Assembly: GCA_002404395.1 (NCBI GenBank)
Contig: DHJP01000194.1
Location: 18,215 to 27,377 of the forward strand
Direction: 5' to 3'
Source: Clostridiales bacterium UBA4717
GTDB taxonomy: Bacteria; Bacillota; Clostridia; Oscillospirales; CAG-272
DNA length: 9,163 nt
Below are positions 6,696-9,163 of the stretch, in pieces. Both the position numbers and the translations under genes were made by a program. How positions within the stretch are numbered: position 1 is the first letter of the stretch; every line of letters begins with the position of its first letter. Below the pieces are notes generated by a model, which worked only from the letters and a program-made list of their open reading frames with translations, had not been told where the DNA came from and did no database searches.

Positions 6696-6743
6696 TTACA
6701 TTTACCTGTCCTTTCATCATTATTTTAGCTGTTTCCGAAGAAT

Positions 6744-6772
6744 ATTATAACTCATGCACAGGCGATTGTCAA
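6744..6772 (-). promoter_or_regulatory. mgtE promoter, perfect sigma-A consensus
   Basis: On the minus strand, TTGACA (6772-6767), a 17-base spacer and TATAAT (6749-6744), all twelve consensus bases matched. The predicted start is near 6737, which leaves about 190 nt of leader before the mgtE ATG at 6546. It marks the limit of the native mgtE region: the rhs fragment begins within about 60 bases of its -35. Confidence 0.85.
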
Positions 6773-6808
6773 TATTTTTATGCTGTCCCGAATTTTGGCC
6801 GATCGTGA

Positions 6809-9013
6809 AAGATTTTAAAGCTTGCAGTCGTATTAACATATGATCTTGAGGGTCGTGTGACCTCAATGAGCACAGGCAGCGAAAAAAGCGGCTTGCGCAC
6901 CACGCTTTACACTTACGACGCTTACGGCAGACCGATCACAGAAACCGACCCGACCGGAAAGGCCAAGCGCTTTATCTATGATGCCGCAGGAAATCTGATT
7001 ACATCAATTGACAGAAACGGTGATATCCTTTATAATTGTTATGACGGCCTCGGCAGACTGATAAAAGTATCGTCATCAAAGGGAGACGTCGGATATACCT
7101 ACCGCTACGATATCCGCGGTAACATAATTGAAGCGTCAGGACTTTCGGAAACCGACTTCACACGCAACCTCTACAACGACTTCGGCGAGCTTATTTCTTC
7201 CGAAAATCCCTCCGGTAAAATTGCATATACCTACGGAAGCGACGGCGAGCTTCTTTCGATGCAGATCGACGGCGCATATACTCAGACTTACGCTTATGAC
7301 GAGTACGGCAGACTGAAGTGCACCGAAACTCCGTCGGGAAACGTCAGCTACGCCTATGACAAAAACGGCAGACTTACAGAGTCAGACAACTCGGGCACAG
7401 GGCAGTCAAGCCGCTTTGATTACGACCCATCAGGCAGGATCACGGGAATCCGCTATTTTTCAAACGGCAGTCTCTCCGAAGAATGTGTATACAGTTACGA
7501 TCGTTCCGGCAGACGCATTTACGAAAAATCGGCTTCCGGTGTGCGCAGATACAGATATGACCGCTCCGGAAGACTCACTTATGTTACCGATGATAAAGGC
7601 AGTATTACCGAATACGAATTTGACGTTTACGGCAATATTTCAAAGACTTATCAGGTATCCGATACTTCATACAATATTATCGGCTATACTTACGACGAGT
7701 CCAACCGCCTGACTTCACGCGTCAGCTTTGACGGCGGTTATTCCGTATACGGATATGATTCAAACGGCAACCTTATTTCAAAGCTCGAAAACGGTGAAAC
7801 CGATCGCTACAGCTTTGATTCGCTCGGCAGAATGGTCGCTGTTTCAACGCCCGAGTGTGAGCTTTCATATGCGTATGACCATACCGGCACACGTATAAGT
7901 AAGACCACAGACGGTAATACCCTGCACTTTGTAAACAGCAATGCAAGCGTAGTCTACGAGTACGGCATAAACGGGACGCGCGCTTACTACAGAGGAAACG
8001 GGCTGATCGGCTATTCGGAAAACGGCGAGCACTTCGCCTACCGTATCGACGCTCACGGTGACGTTAAGTCGATCCTCAACGAATACGGCGAGGTAGTCAA
8101 GACCTATCGATACGACGCATACGGATATGAGGAACGCACCCCCTTTGACACCGACAAATGTGCCTCCAATCCTTTCCGTTATGCCGGTGAATACTTCGAC
8201 TCCGAAACGGGGCTGATCTATCTCCGCGCACGTTACTACGATCCCCTTACCGCAAGATTCATAAGTGAGGATCCGATCTGTGACGGAGCGAATTGGTATG
8301 TCTACTGTGCCGGCGATCCCGTCAATTTCATCGATCCGAGCGGGGAATATTTTGAAACAATATTTGACTTCATAAGTCTGTATTACAGCCTAAAAGACTA
8401 TGAAGAAGACCCGTCACTATTAAATGGCATTTTTCTGGCTTGGGACATAGGTAGTATATTTTTGCCGGTTATTCCCGGGTCATATTCCGGAAAAGTCGTT
8501 TTTATACTTGATGATACTGACGCTATAATTGCCGCGGCGAACCATTGCTTCGACGCGCTCAGATCACTGAAATGCTTGGATAGTATTTTTGATGTAGCAT
8601 CGGCGACTCACAAAAGCAGAAAAATTGTCCCGGCTGTAAAGCTTTTAAATAGTGCAAACACTGTACACGATCTTACCAAAGCAGTTAACAGCGGAGAGTT
8701 TGTGGTTGACTCATACAAAAACCTTCGCCGTGTAACCAAGGGGACCAAATATGAAGCGCACCATTTGTTAGAAAAAAGGCTTGCCAAAAGCTTGAGAATC
8801 AAAGAAGATAATATAATTTCAGTGGCACTTTCAAGCGAAGTGCATAAAAAAATAACCAATTTGTGGCGAGAAAACATTCCATACGGAACCGACTACGACA
8901 AATTCAAAAGTTGGTATGATATCCGTAACATAGCTAAAGAAGTATATAAAGATATGCCCGAATTGTTTACATTGCTTGATGAATATATGTTAAAATTTGA
9001 TTGGGGAGTATAA
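6809..9013 (+). CDS. Rhs/YD-repeat protein with C-terminal HNH-like nuclease toxin, 5'-truncated
   Basis: Polymorphic-toxin effector fragment. About 16 YD repeats (YDAYGRPITETDPTGKAKRF and similar) form the Rhs shell wall. They lead to the Rhs core end motif (GLIYLRARYYDPLTARFISEDP, then NFIDPSG near residue 495, counting from GTG 6857). After this comes a pretoxin-like segment (DIGSIFLPVIPGSYSGK) and a tip of about 90 residues with YEAHHLLEKR: His635-His636, Asn652 and His663 fit an HNH/His-Me-finger nuclease of the AHH type, so the expected target is nucleic acid. The frame is open only from 6809, after a TGA at 6806-6808. YD-like sequence (LTYDLEGRVTSMS) already precedes GTG 6857, and neither an RBS nor a promoter is visible. 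Complete Rhs proteins have a long N-terminal half with secretion or encapsulation parts, absent here. It is therefore probably an orphan 3' cassette and perhaps not translated. The tip is more AT-rich than the core. Confidence 0.85.
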   Translation, partial: KILKLAVVLTYDLEGRVTSMSTGSEKSGLRTTLYTYDAYGRPITETDPTGKAKRFIYDAAGNLITSIDRNGDILYNCYDGLGRLIKVSSSKGDVGYTYRYDIRGNIIEASGLSETDFTRNLYNDFGELISSENPSGKIAYTYGSDGELLSMQIDGAYTQTYAYDEYGRLKCTETPSGNVSYAYDKNGRLTESDNSGTGQSSRFDYDPSGRITGIRYFSNGSLSEECVYSYDRSGRRIYEKSASGVRRYRYDRSGRLTYVTDDKGSITEYEFDVYGNISKTYQVSDTSYNIIGYTYDESNRLTSRVSFDGGYSVYGYDSNGNLISKLENGETDRYSFDSLGRMVAVSTPECELSYAYDHTGTRISKTTDGNTLHFVNSNASVVYEYGINGTRAYYRGNGLIGYSENGEHFAYRIDAHGDVKSILNEYGEVVKTYRYDAYGYEERTPFDTDKCASNPFRYAGEYFDSETGLIYLRARYYDPLTARFISEDPICDGANWYVYCAGDPVNFIDPSGEYFETIFDFISLYYSLKDYEEDPSLLNGIFLAWDIGSIFLPVIPGSYSGKVVFILDDTDAIIAAANHCFDALRSLKCLDSIFDVASATHKSRKIVPAVKLLNSANTVHDLTKAVNSGEFVVDSYKNLRRVTKGTKYEAHHLLEKRLAKSLRIKEDNIISVALSSEVHKKITNLWRENIPYGTDYDKFKSWYDIRNIAKEVYKDMPELFTLLDEYMLKFDWGV

Positions 9014-9017
9014 TACT

Positions 9018-9163
9018 ATGAAATATATTGAAAGATACACTTTTTGGGGACATAACGAAGAGTGGGTACAGGAAGTGTACCGTCTTGCCGGGCAAAAGTT
9101 CAAACCGATTCCGGAGAAGACTATCCGCGTAGTTAAAATCGCACAAGATGACCCTAACCGCGA
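9018..9163 (+). CDS. Candidate immunity protein for the Rhs toxin, 3' end outside window
   Basis: The gene begins at ATG 9018, four bases after the rhs stop, with GGGGAG at 9003-9008 inside the last rhs codons as its ribosome binding site. Translation is probably coupled to that of the toxin. Only 48 codons are visible before the window ends. The product begins MKYIERYTFWGHNEEW and is soluble, with aromatic and charged residues and no signal peptide. I do not recognise the family. The role is inferred from position: polymorphic toxins are nearly always followed directly by a small immunity gene that binds and blocks the toxin tip. Confidence 0.6.
   Translation, partial: MKYIERYTFWGHNEEWVQEVYRLAGQKFKPIPEKTIRVVKIAQDDPNR

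Noticed and set aside
6547..6737. M-box (ykoK leader) riboswitch upstream of mgtE
   Set aside because: Expected from gene identity, but I could not find the conserved core segments such as GGTGAGGCTCC. I therefore report only a structured leader of unknown class.
6857..8300. YD repeats as tandem DNA repeats or a CRISPR-like array
   Set aside because: The periodicity is at protein level with diverged DNA; there are no identical repeats with unique spacers.
1..9163. tRNA, rRNA, insertion sequence or integration site
   Set aside because: I looked for cloverleaf, transposase and terminal repeat signs, including at the rhs junction near 6775-6833, and saw none.

Overview
The window looks like chromosome of a Gram-positive anaerobe of the class Clostridia. 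The inference rests on strong AGGAGG-type ribosome binding sites, textbook sigma-A promoters with 17-base spacers, an attenuator-like leader in front of pyrG, and the style of the MgtE, AI-2E-family and HTH proteins. An uncultured gut member of the Oscillospirales is my best guess; no marker gene here settles it.

Left part (1-3770), all rightward: the 3' part of an OGG1-type DNA glycosylase whose start lies outside the window; an AI-2E/PerM-family membrane protein; and CTP synthase pyrG. pyrG has its own promoter inside the last codons of the membrane-protein gene. Between promoter and start codon lies an intrinsic-terminator hairpin, which suggests control by attenuation. A strong terminator closes pyrG.

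Middle (3771-4560): a 600-base stretch with no long gene. It holds a perfect leftward promoter that drives a short transcript with a possible 52-residue protein. This promoter overlaps a rightward promoter for a 66-residue XRE/Cro-type repressor, and a palindrome lies inside the overlap. This looks like a compact divergent autoregulatory switch. A symmetrical terminator separates it from the next gene.

Right-centre (4559-6772), all leftward: a PaaI-like hotdog thioesterase and the magnesium transporter mgtE. mgtE has a perfect-consensus promoter and a leader of about 190 nt. That leader forms a long helix and a hairpin over the ribosome binding site, but it does not match the M-box consensus as I know it.

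Right end (about 6809-9163): a 5'-truncated rhs gene, made of YD repeats, the Rhs core end motif, a pretoxin segment and an HNH-like nuclease tip. It is followed after 4 bases by the start of a small gene placed where an immunity gene would be. The tip is visibly more AT-rich than the core, as expected of an exchanged toxin cassette. The Rhs reading frame begins abruptly next to the mgtE promoter with no recognisable start signals. It may therefore be an orphan (displaced) rhs tip rather than a complete effector gene.
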